From Clostridia bacterium (GTDB taxonomy: Bacteria > Bacillota > Clostridia > Oscillospirales > Acutalibacteraceae), in contig JAFQOJ010000042.1 of the NCBI GenBank assembly GCA_017403265.1, positions 1 to 34,520 on the forward strand: a stretch of DNA of 34,520 nt, read 5' to 3'. Shown one piece after another: positions 16,431 through 23,891 of the stretch. The notes under the pieces are model-generated. The model ran no database searches, was not told the DNA's origin, and saw only the letters and a program-made list of their open reading frames with translations. Position numbers and translations under genes: made by a program. Numbering within the stretch: the stretch's first letter is position 1; each line of letters starts with the position of its first letter.

Positions 16431-17795
16431 ATGGCGGCTAAATCTAAAACAGTATATGTGTGCCGTGAATGCGGATACGAGACTCCAAAATGGATGGGTA
16501 AGTGCCCCTCCTGCAATAGCTGGAGTACATTGGAAGAAGATGTTCGTATGCCCGTAGCCTCGGCTAAAACGGCGAGTGTTATGCCGTCTACTTTATCGGT
16601 AAAGCCGTTATCTAAAATAGATGCTACCGACGAGCAACGTTTTGTTACAGGTATCAAAGAGCTTGACCGCGTTTTAGGCGGTGGTATTGTAAAGGGCTCG
16701 GGTGTGCTTTTAAGCGGTGACCCAGGTATTGGTAAATCTACTATTCTTTTGCAAATATGCAATGCTCTTCAAAATAAGCTTAATATCTTATACGTTTCGG
16801 GTGAAGAATCGGCAATACAAATTAAAATGCGCGCCAACCGTTTAGGCGTTGAAAGCGATAATATTACGGTTATGACCGAAACAGATTCGCAGATTGTAAA
16901 TAATTATATACTTTCTTCTAAACCGCAAATTGTTATGATAGATTCTATACAAACAATGCAAATATCCGAGCTTTCGTCTACTGCGGGCAGTATCGTTCAG
17001 GTAAGAGAAACCACTAATTTACTGCTTAGAACCTGTAAAAGTTTAGATATTCCGATTTTTATTGTTGGTCATGTCAACAAGGGTGGGGATATTGCAGGTC
17101 CCAAGGTATTAGAGCATATTGTTGATACAGTTTTGTATTTTGAAGGTGAGCGAAACCAATCTTACCGTATTTTGCGCGCAATTAAAAACCGTTTTGGCTC
17201 TACTAATGAAATAGGCGTTTTTGAAATGAATGAAAGCGGACTGCGTGAAGTTGAAAATCCTTCGTCTATGTTATTATCAGGCAGACTTACTGATGTTTCA
17301 GGTGACTGTATAACCTGCGTTTTAGAGGGCACACGCTCTATTTTGGCGGAGGTGCAAGGGCTTGTTACTGCTACAGGTTTTGGCAATCCAAGAAGAACTG
17401 CTACAGGCTACGATTATAACCGCCTTAATTTATTGCTTGCGGTGCTTGAAAAACGAATGGGTATTTATTTCTCTAATTTAGATACCTATGTTAACATTGT
17501 AGGCGGTATGCGTTTAGATGAGCCTGCCGCAGATTTGGCGGTGGCAATGGCGCTGGTATCTGGGCTTAGGGATATTCCGATTGACGAAAAAACAATTGCT
17601 TTTGGTGAAATAGGTCTTTCAGGTGAAATAAGAACTGTACCGCGTGCAGAAGCAAGAATTACCGAAGCTGCGCGCTTAGGCTTTACAAGATGCATTATTC
17701 CGAAATCCGCTTTAAAGCAGATAAGCAATTGTCCCGAATCAATCGAGCTCATTGGTGTCTCCACCTTGGGACAGGCCCTGTCGCTTATCAAGTGA
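16431..17795 (+). CDS. radA: DNA repair protein RadA
   Basis: RadA/Sms promotes branch migration in recombination and DNA repair. The start at ATG 16431 has an AAGGAG site eight bases upstream and gives 454 residues, the usual RadA length; an in-frame ATG at 16368 lies inside the amidase gene. Seen directly: an N-terminal C4 zinc finger (C11, C14, C25, C28), Walker A GDPGIGKST (96-104), the RadA-specific KNRFG motif (252-256), and a C-terminal Lon-like domain (about 280-454) with GEIGLSGEIRTVPR. Downstream of the amidase in the same direction, so probably co-transcribed. Confidence 0.96.
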   Translation: MAAKSKTVYVCRECGYETPKWMGKCPSCNSWSTLEEDVRMPVASAKTASVMPSTLSVKPLSKIDATDEQRFVTGIKELDRVLGGGIVKGSGVLLSGDPGIGKSTILLQICNALQNKLNILYVSGEESAIQIKMRANRLGVESDNITVMTETDSQIVNNYILSSKPQIVMIDSIQTMQISELSSTAGSIVQVRETTNLLLRTCKSLDIPIFIVGHVNKGGDIAGPKVLEHIVDTVLYFEGERNQSYRILRAIKNRFGSTNEIGVFEMNESGLREVENPSSMLLSGRLTDVSGDCITCVLEGTRSILAEVQGLVTATGFGNPRRTATGYDYNRLNLLLAVLEKRMGIYFSNLDTYVNIVGGMRLDEPAADLAVAMALVSGLRDIPIDEKTIAFGEIGLSGEIRTVPRAEARITEAARLGFTRCIIPKSALKQISNCPESIELIGVSTLGQALSLIK

Positions 17796-17912
17796 ATTTG
17801 ATAAAAAATACGGACAATCCTTATCAAGCGAATTTATATTACTGCACATTTCCAGATTGCAGTAACCGTCAATTTGATATTTACAGTTTTCGGCGCATTG
17901 TATTAAACTCAA
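17739..17912 (-). CDS. Small Cys-rich protein, antisense to the radA 3' end
   Basis: A 57-residue ORF from a TTG at 17912, preceded by GGGAG eight bases upstream; an in-frame ATG at 17925-17927 overlaps that site and has no ribosome site of its own. The product carries five Cys in the pattern QCAENCKYQIDGYCNLEMC followed by DCPYF (C6, C10, C18, C23, C33). The C-x3-C-x-Y-Q-x-D-G-x-C pattern matches short clostridial proteins with a small metal-binding-like Cys domain, often labelled in databases, probably wrongly, as hydroxymyristoyl-ACP dehydratase. Its last 19 codons overlap the radA 3' end on the opposite strand. Function unknown; metal binding is inference. Confidence 0.65.
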   Translation of the reverse strand: MSLIQCAENCKYQIDGYCNLEMCSNINSLDKDCPYFLSNSLDKRQGLSQGGDTNELD

Positions 17913-17990
17913 AACAATCTCTCCCATAACGGATTTTGGCTATACATTATTATCGGCGTTTTAGGCGATATTATTAAAAGGAAATGATTT

Positions 17991-18566
17991 ATGGAAAACT
18001 TGAATTTTATAATAGGTAAAAATTTACAGATTTTAAGAAAAAAGCGTAAGCTTACTCAAGCGGAATTGGCAGAAAAGCTTAATTACTCAGACAAGGCGGT
18101 TTCTAAGTGGGAAAAAGGCGAATCACTGCCGCCAATAGAGGTTTTTTATAAGCTTTCACAGTTTTATGAAGTAAGCCTTGACAGTATTGTAGGCGAAGAG
18201 AAAATTAAACCGCGTGAAATTGAAGCAGTGGATATGAAGAGAAGGTATCTTCATATAACATTATTAAGCGTTTTGGCGGTTTGGCTTGTCGCCTTGGTAT
18301 TGTTTGTGTTTTTGCGTATCTTCACTAAGTCTATTTATCCAATGTGCTTTGCATGGGCAGTACCGGTTTCCTTGATAGTTGGTATTGTTTTTGATGCAAT
18401 ATGGAATAAATGTAAGGGGCTCTTTTGGTTTTTGTCATTCCTTGTATGGAGCTTGCTTTTATGCCTTGCAGTTCAGCTTTTTAAATTTAATATATGGGAT
18501 ATTTTAACTTTTGGTGTTCCACTTCAAATAGGTATAATTATTTGGTCTAGAATGGTTAAGAAATAA
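17991..18566 (+). CDS. XRE-family helix-turn-helix membrane protein
   Basis: A 191-residue protein with an N-terminal Cro/CI-type DNA-binding domain (about 5-66; KLTQAELAEKLNYSDKAVSKWE is the helix-turn-helix with the typical SDKAVSKWEKG signature of Firmicutes regulators) and four hydrophobic segments at about 88-109, 116-136, 143-163 and 169-186. It is likely a membrane-anchored transcriptional regulator that senses a membrane or envelope signal. Ribosome site AAAGGAAA. The targets are not evident. A separate promoter for the next gene follows directly, so it appears monocistronic. Confidence 0.85.
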   Translation: MENLNFIIGKNLQILRKKRKLTQAELAEKLNYSDKAVSKWEKGESLPPIEVFYKLSQFYEVSLDSIVGEEKIKPREIEAVDMKRRYLHITLLSVLAVWLVALVLFVFLRIFTKSIYPMCFAWAVPVSLIVGIVFDAIWNKCKGLFWFLSFLVWSLLLCLAVQLFKFNIWDILTFGVPLQIGIIIWSRMVKK

Positions 18567-18570
18567 CGCG

Positions 18571-18599
18571 TTGACAAATTATGTCAAGTATGTTAAAAT
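18571..18599 (+). promoter_or_regulatory. Sigma-A type promoter for the AbrB-like gene
   Basis: TTGACA (18571-18576), a 17-base spacer, then TAAAAT (18594-18599), about 33 bases before the ATG. A strong match to the housekeeping consensus. Confidence 0.8.
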
Positions 18600-18631
18600 T
18601 GCATTGTGAAACTTAAGGGGGTAAATAACCT

Positions 18632-18889
18632 ATGGGCAACGGTGTAATCAGACAGGTTGATAAAATGGGAAGGGTAGTAATTCCCAAAGAGTTTAGAGAT
18701 CAGTTAAAGGTTGAAAACGAAAAGGATAGCTTTGAAATTTTCTTAGAAAATGATTCTATTGTGCTTCGTAAATTTCAACCCACCTGTGTTTTCTGTCACC
18801 GCTTAGGACCGAGTGCTGACTATGCAGGCTATAATGTTTGTAAAGACTGTATTGAAAAGCTAGCTTCGGTTTTAGATGAAATAAAATAA
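18632..18889 (+). CDS. AbrB/SpoVT-family transcriptional regulator with a C-terminal Cys4 motif
   Basis: An 85-residue protein. The N-terminal half is the swapped-hairpin SpoVT/AbrB DNA-binding domain (IRQVDKMGRVVIPKEFRDQL, about 6-25, then the second strand to about 47). The short C-terminus carries two CxxC pairs, CVFC (C52, C55) and CKDC (C70, C73), which may form a zinc site for multimerisation; this form is common in clostridial AbrB-type regulators. Such proteins are transition-state regulators controlling sporulation and stationary-phase genes. Ribosome site AAGGGGG. It has its own promoter, and another strong promoter begins right after its stop. Confidence 0.9.
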   Translation: MGNGVIRQVDKMGRVVIPKEFRDQLKVENEKDSFEIFLENDSIVLRKFQPTCVFCHRLGPSADYAGYNVCKDCIEKLASVLDEIK

Positions 18890-18892
18890 TGC

Positions 18893-18921
18893 TTGACAAA
18901 GGAAATTTCAAGTGATATAAT
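18893..18921 (+). promoter_or_regulatory. Sigma-A promoter of the T-box operon
   Basis: TTGACA (18893-18898), 17 bases, TATAAT (18916-18921): a consensus housekeeping promoter, feeding the leader RNA below. Confidence 0.9.
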
Positions 18922-18927
18922 TACAAA

Positions 18928-19202
18928 AAATGTTGTTAAATGCGTTGACGGAATTATTACTTAGTTTCGGTGTGAAGAGAGCCGCCGTTTGGTGCAAGTG
19001 CGGTACACTTATATTAAGTTAAGTCTCATTCCTGAGCAGAGCGGCTGAAGTAAAAGTAAGCTGCTACGGTATGCCCCGTTACCATGGCAAAAGGCTTGTT
19101 GGAGCTTTACTGAGTGACCATATTTATATGGTAAACAGGGTGGTACCGCGAATAGTATATTCGTCCCTGAGAGTGCATATTGCATTCTCAGGGATTTTTT
19201 AT
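18928..19202 (+). promoter_or_regulatory. T-box leader, probable leucine specificity
   Basis: A tRNA-sensing transcription attenuator of about 270 nt. Seen directly: an AGAGAG element and GGTG loop of distal stem I (about 18976-19011), the post-specifier TGAG (19033-19036), the TGAAGTAAAAGTAAG segment, the T-box core AGGGTGGTACCGCG (19137-19150), and the terminator hairpin after it. The codon five bases before TGAG is CTC (19025-19027), the usual specifier place, so leucine. This fits the LeuA-like gene downstream. Uncharged tRNA binding at the T-box would favour the antiterminator and allow read-through. Confidence 0.92.
19163..19202 (+). terminator. T-box attenuator hairpin
   Basis: TCCCTGAGAGTGCA pairs with TGCATTCTCAGGGA, followed by a run of T. 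It sits just before the LeuA-like gene and is the regulated terminator of the T-box. Confidence 0.92.
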
Positions 19203-19222
19203 TTAAGAAAGTAGGTTTTATT

Positions 19223-20593
19223 ATGAAAGTTAAAATTGCAGACAGAACGCTGGTTTTCTCGAATGCGTCTTTAGGCTTTAAGGAAAAGGTTGAAATTGCG
19301 CGTCAACTTGAAAGATTAGGCGTAGATGCAATAGAACTTCCTAAAATAGAAAACGAAAAGGCTGATACCTTACTTATAAGAACCATGGCTTCTTTTGTAA
19401 AGAATGGTGTAATTTCGGTAGAGGTACAAAATAAGGCTGATGTAGATAGGGCGGTTGCAGCGCTTAATACCGCTAAAAACCCCCGTATTCGCGTAGAGCT
19501 TCCGCTTTCTTGCGTGGGTATGGAATATTCACTTCATATTAAAGCTAATAAAATGCTTGAAGTTATAAAAGAAACTGTAGCTTATGCAAAGCAGAAGATA
19601 AGCGATGTTGAATTTTGCGGTATTGATGCTACAAGAGCTGAATCGGAGTTTTTAAAAGAAGCAGTGGCTACCGCAAAAGAGTCGGGCGCTAAGCTTATAA
19701 CCTTCAGCGACTCTACTTCCGAGATGATGCCTGATGAATTTAGTAAGTTTGTTGCAGAATTTATGGCTGACGGAATTGATAGCGGTGTTATGTGTGAAGA
19801 CAAAAACGGTCTTGCTGCCGCTAATACAATTATCGCTGTACGCGGCGGTGTTACTACAGTTAAAACCTGTGTAAAAGGCAGTATTACAAATCTTTCTACC
19901 TTTGCGGGAATAGTTAAAAATTGCGGTAATAGTTATGGCTTTGAGTCGGCGGTTAAATTTACCGAGCTTAACCGCATTATAAACCAAATCACTTGGATTA
20001 CCAATAATGTTAAGGGCGAAAGCTCTTTGTCGAATATTGTCGAATTTGGCGAAACCGAATTAGAGTTAGATGCCAATGACGATAAGGAAACCGTGCTTAA
20101 AGCAGTTTTAGGTCTTGGGTACGATTTGTCCGAAGACGACGGTGCAAAGGTTTATGATGAATTTTTGCGTGTTGCCGCTAAAAAACGCATAACTGCCAAG
20201 GAGCTTGATGCAATTGTAGCAAGCGTAGCTTTACAGGTGGAGCCCACATATAAGGTTGTAAACTATGTCGTAAACAGCGGTAATATTATTACCTCTACCG
20301 CTCAGGTTACATTGGAAAAGGATGGAGAGTCCTTACAGGGCATTGGCGCAGGTGATGGTACTATTGACGCCGCATTCCATGCTTTAGAGCAGATTTTAGG
20401 CAGTAACTACGAATTGGACGATTTTCAAATTCACTCTGTAACAGAAGGTAAGGGCGCTATGGGTAGTGCTATAGTAAAGCTTCGTAAGGACGGAAGGCTT
20501 TATTCAGGAAATGGTATTTCTACCGACATTATTGCCGCAAGTATAAAAGCTTATATCAATGCAGTAAACAAAATTGTTTATGAGGAGGCTTAA
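19223..20593 (+). CDS. LeuA-like (2-isopropylmalate synthase family) protein with degenerate active site
   Basis: A 456-residue protein with an HMGL-like TIM barrel (about 1-260), a linker, and a C-terminal LeuA allosteric/dimerisation domain (about 315-456). The fold blocks align to LeuA (EKVEIARQLERLGVDAIELP; VEFCGIDATRAESEFL; NGLAAANTIIAV), but the catalytic motifs are changed. DTTLRDGEQ reads DRTLVFSNA, so the catalytic Arg is gone. The metal-binding HCHND reads MCEDK (M190, E192), so both His are lost. TINGIGERAGN reads TCVKGSITNLS. Only Asp7 of the metal site remains. It is therefore probably a pseudoenzyme or has another activity. The Leu T-box upstream and intact regulatory domain suggest it still responds to leucine (inference). 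First gene of the operon; the next starts two bases after its stop. Confidence 0.85.
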   Translation: MKVKIADRTLVFSNASLGFKEKVEIARQLERLGVDAIELPKIENEKADTLLIRTMASFVKNGVISVEVQNKADVDRAVAALNTAKNPRIRVELPLSCVGMEYSLHIKANKMLEVIKETVAYAKQKISDVEFCGIDATRAESEFLKEAVATAKESGAKLITFSDSTSEMMPDEFSKFVAEFMADGIDSGVMCEDKNGLAAANTIIAVRGGVTTVKTCVKGSITNLSTFAGIVKNCGNSYGFESAVKFTELNRIINQITWITNNVKGESSLSNIVEFGETELELDANDDKETVLKAVLGLGYDLSEDDGAKVYDEFLRVAAKKRITAKELDAIVASVALQVEPTYKVVNYVVNSGNIITSTAQVTLEKDGESLQGIGAGDGTIDAAFHALEQILGSNYELDDFQIHSVTEGKGAMGSAIVKLRKDGRLYSGNGISTDIIAASIKAYINAVNKIVYEEA

Positions 20594-20595
20594 TA

Positions 20596-23082
20596 ATGAA
20601 GTTATCTTTTTCAACAAAAGGTTGGCATAACAGTACCTTCGATGATTTTTGCGAAACAGCAAAAGATTTAAAGTTTCAGGGTATTGAGCTTCACAATATT
20701 CATAACAAGCTTTTTACCGATAAGGACGGCGCTTTTCACGATTATGCCGCTGCTAAAACCGTAAGAAAGCTTTATGAAAAGAAGTTATCTATCCCTTGTA
20801 TTGATACTATTTGCAATCTTGCAGACAGCAATAGCGAGAGTGAAATTATAAGCGAAATTAATAAATGTATTGAAATTGCTTCTAATTTGCATATAAATTA
20901 TGTAAGAGTAAAGGCTTACGGTGAAGAAAATTATGATTTTGTAAGCGAAGTTATAAAAAAAGTGCTCCCCGCAGCCGAGCAAAAAAATATTGTTATTTTG
21001 GTTGAAACTTCGGGTATTTTTGCAAATACCACTAAGCTCTGCGAATTGCTTGATAGCTTTGCACACGATAATTTGGCTGCGCTTTGGGATATGTATGCTA
21101 CCTATTTTGATGCAGATGAAACACCTGAAACCACAATTAAAAATTTAGGCGCTTATGTAAAGCATGTTCATATTAAGGATGCTGTTAAAACTGAAAACGG
21201 TAACGAATTTTGTTTAATCGGCGAAGGCGAAATGCCGATAGAAGATATGATGTTGGGTCTTTGCTCAATCAATTTTGACGGTTTTGTATCGCTTGAGTGG
21301 ACACCTGACTGGTGTAAAGAATTAGACGATATGGAGATTATTTTCTCGCACTTTGTAAACTATATGAAGCAGTGGGGAGACACCTCTAAAAGCGATAATT
21401 CGCTTTACTATAACCGCGCTCATACAGGTAGATATGTTTGGGAAAAGAACCGCCTTATCGACTGCACCTTCTCAGAGGTTCTTGACCGTATGGTAGAGGA
21501 ATTCCCTGACCAATATGCTTTTAAATATACTACACTTGACTATACAAGAACCTATAGCGAGTTCAGAGATGATGTAGATACCTTTGCTAGAACCTTGATT
21601 GCTTTAGGTGTTAAGGCAGGTACTCACGTTGCAGTATGGGCATCTAATGTTCCGCAGTGGTATATTGCATTTTGGGCAACCGTAAAGTTAGGTGCAGTGC
21701 TTGTTACTGTAAATACTGCTTATAAAATTCACGAAATCGAGTATTTGCTTAGACAATCGGATACTCATACTTTAATTATGACCGAGGGTGCAAAGGATTG
21801 CCGTTACGGTGATATTATTGCTGAGCTTTGCCCCGAGCTTGAAACCAGGAAGGCAGGCACTCCGCTTCACAGCAAGCGCCTTCCTTTCCTTAGAAATGCA
21901 ATTACAGTAGGCTTTAAGCAAAAGGGTTGTCTTACTTGGAATGAAGCTATTGAGTTGTCAAGTCAAGTACCTGTAACCGAGGTTTACCGTATGGCAGCGG
22001 CTGTAGATAAAGATGATGTATGTAATATGCAGTATACATCAGGTACTACGGGATTTCCTAAGGGTGTAATGCTTACACACTATAATGTTGTTAACAACGG
22101 TAAATACATTGGCGACCAAATGGAGCTTTCCACTGCTGACAGAATGATGATTCAAGTGCCTATGTTCCATTGCTTCGGTATGGTACTTTCTATGACATCC
22201 TCTATGACGCATGGCGCTACGATGTGCCCAATGCCGTATTTCTCGGCTAAATCTTCGCTTTCTTGTGTAAATAATGAGCATATTACCGCCTTTAACGGTG
22301 TGCCTACAATGTTTATTGCTATGATGAATCACCCCGATTTCGAGAAAACCGATTTTTCATATATGCGTGTAGGTATTATGGCAGGCGCAAACTGTCCTGC
22401 TGACCTTATGAAAAAGGCCACCGAAGTTATGAATATGAAAGAAATTGTTTCGGTTTACGGTCAAACCGAGGCTTCCCCCGGTTGTACTATGAGCAGTTAT
22501 TTTGATTCCTTAGAAGTTCGTACCGAAACGGTAGGTAGCGCATTTGCTAACGTTGAATGTAAAATTGTTGACCCTGAAACAGGCTTAGATTGCCCTGTGG
22601 GTGTAAACGGCGAGTTTGTTGCACGTGGTTACAATATAATGAAGGGCTATTACAAAATGCCTAAAGCTACCGCCGAAGCTATTGATGCTGACGGTTGGCT
22701 TCATACAGGCGACTTGGCTTGCAAGGATGAAAACGGCAACTACCGTATCACAGGCCGACTTAAAGATATGATTATTCGCGGGGGAGAAAATATTTATCCT
22801 AAGGAAATTGAAGAATTTATCTACACCTGTGATAAGGTAAGCGATGTTCAGGTAATAGGCGTTCCCGATAAAACCTACGGCGAAGAAATTATGGCTTGCA
22901 TTATTCTTAAAAAGGGTGAGAGTATGACCGAAGATGAAATGCGCCAATATATTGCCGCAAATATGGCTAGACATAAAGTGCCCCGCTATATTGAGTTTGT
23001 ATCCTCATTCCCAATGAATGCGGCAGGTAAAATTCTTAAATACAAGATGCGTGAAGACGCGGCGAAGAAGTTGGGATTATGA
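20596..23082 (+). CDS. Fusion protein: sugar-phosphate isomerase/epimerase-like TIM barrel plus acyl-CoA synthetase
   Basis: One uninterrupted 828-residue frame. Residues 1-265 form an AP-endonuclease-2/xylose-isomerase-like barrel with likely metal ligands E137 (VETSG), D165 (LWDMY), H190/H192 (KHVHIKD) and E234 (LEWTP). Residues about 290-828 form an AMP-dependent acyl-CoA synthetase: P-loop YTSGTTGFPKG (480-490), YGQTEASPG, GWLHTGDLA, GRLKDMIIRGGENIYPKEIEE and the C-terminal catalytic Lys in GKILK. Both halves look active. The ligase half resembles medium-chain fatty-acyl-CoA synthetases; substrates are unknown. GAGGAGG ribosome site inside the preceding gene; the last four bases overlap the next start (ATGA). 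The two parts could act on one pathway or be linked for co-expression. Confidence 0.9.
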   Translation: MKLSFSTKGWHNSTFDDFCETAKDLKFQGIELHNIHNKLFTDKDGAFHDYAAAKTVRKLYEKKLSIPCIDTICNLADSNSESEIISEINKCIEIASNLHINYVRVKAYGEENYDFVSEVIKKVLPAAEQKNIVILVETSGIFANTTKLCELLDSFAHDNLAALWDMYATYFDADETPETTIKNLGAYVKHVHIKDAVKTENGNEFCLIGEGEMPIEDMMLGLCSINFDGFVSLEWTPDWCKELDDMEIIFSHFVNYMKQWGDTSKSDNSLYYNRAHTGRYVWEKNRLIDCTFSEVLDRMVEEFPDQYAFKYTTLDYTRTYSEFRDDVDTFARTLIALGVKAGTHVAVWASNVPQWYIAFWATVKLGAVLVTVNTAYKIHEIEYLLRQSDTHTLIMTEGAKDCRYGDIIAELCPELETRKAGTPLHSKRLPFLRNAITVGFKQKGCLTWNEAIELSSQVPVTEVYRMAAAVDKDDVCNMQYTSGTTGFPKGVMLTHYNVVNNGKYIGDQMELSTADRMMIQVPMFHCFGMVLSMTSSMTHGATMCPMPYFSAKSSLSCVNNEHITAFNGVPTMFIAMMNHPDFEKTDFSYMRVGIMAGANCPADLMKKATEVMNMKEIVSVYGQTEASPGCTMSSYFDSLEVRTETVGSAFANVECKIVDPETGLDCPVGVNGEFVARGYNIMKGYYKMPKATAEAIDADGWLHTGDLACKDENGNYRITGRLKDMIIRGGENIYPKEIEEFIYTCDKVSDVQVIGVPDKTYGEEIMACIILKKGESMTEDEMRQYIAANMARHKVPRYIEFVSSFPMNAAGKILKYKMREDAAKKLGL

Positions 23083-23885
23083 TAAATAATATTTTTACAA
23101 TAGATTCGCATTGCCATATTTACCCCGAAAAAATTGCCCAAAAGGCGGTAGGCGGTACCGATAACTTTTACAGTACAAAATCGGTAGGCAAGGGTACGGT
23201 AGAAGACCTTATAGAAAGTGGTAAAAATGCAGGTATAGACCATTTTATTGTTCAGTCTGTAGCAACCACTCCAAAGCAGGTTGAAAGCATAAACCGTTTT
23301 ATTGCAACCGAAGTGGCAAATTCGGGAGGTCTTATGACGGGACTCGGCACATTGCATCCCGATAGTGCCGATATTAATGGTGATGTCAAGAATATCTTAA
23401 AATTGGGGCTTAAGGGTGTAAAATTGCACCCAGATATTCAAGCTTTTAAATTGGATGATTACCGCTGTCTTAAGATTTACGAACTATGCGAAGAAAATAA
23501 TCTGCCAATACTTATTCATACAGGGGATAACCGCTACGATTACTCTAACCCTAACCGAATGTTGCCTATTTTGGAGATTTATAAAGGCTTAAAGGTCATA
23601 GGAGCTCATTTGGGTGGTTGGTCAATCTGGCAGGATGCCGTAAAGGAATATAAGGATATGCCAAACTTTTATGTAGACTGTTCTTCTTCTTTTTACTACC
23701 TAAAACCTGAAACCGCAAAAAATATTATAAGCGAGTACGGAGCCGATAAGGTACTGTTTGGTACAGACTATCCTATGTGGTCTCAAAAAAAAGAAATAGA
23801 ATATTTTTTGAGTCTCGCTCTTGACGAAAACGAAATTAGTAGTATACTTAATATGAATGCAAAAAAAATATTTGGTTTGGAGTAA
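23079..23885 (+). CDS. Amidohydrolase-family metal-dependent hydrolase (amidohydrolase_2)
   Basis: A 268-residue TIM-barrel hydrolase. Metal ligands visible: HCH in IDSHCHIYP (residues about 11-13), His in LIHTGD, His in GAHLGG and Asp in FGTDYP, the amidohydrolase_2 set also found in ACMSD-like decarboxylases. VKLHPDIQAF is a further family block. The substrate is unknown; such enzymes hydrolyse or decarboxylate amide or carboxylate compounds. The gene overlaps the fusion gene by four bases, and metY starts six bases after its stop, so it is tightly embedded in the operon. Confidence 0.85.
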   Translation: MINNIFTIDSHCHIYPEKIAQKAVGGTDNFYSTKSVGKGTVEDLIESGKNAGIDHFIVQSVATTPKQVESINRFIATEVANSGGLMTGLGTLHPDSADINGDVKNILKLGLKGVKLHPDIQAFKLDDYRCLKIYELCEENNLPILIHTGDNRYDYSNPNRMLPILEIYKGLKVIGAHLGGWSIWQDAVKEYKDMPNFYVDCSSSFYYLKPETAKNIISEYGADKVLFGTDYPMWSQKKEIEYFLSLALDENEISSILNMNAKKIFGLE

Positions 23886-23891
23886 TTAATT

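Noticed and set aside
18928-19202. Methionine T-box (ATG specifier) because metY and metA are downstream
   Set aside because: The codon five bases before TGAG is CTC; no ATG is in a suitable place in stem I.
22039-22974. Long minus-strand open frames opposite the acyl-CoA synthetase domain
   Set aside because: No ribosome sites or recognisable motifs; they look like shadows of codon bias.
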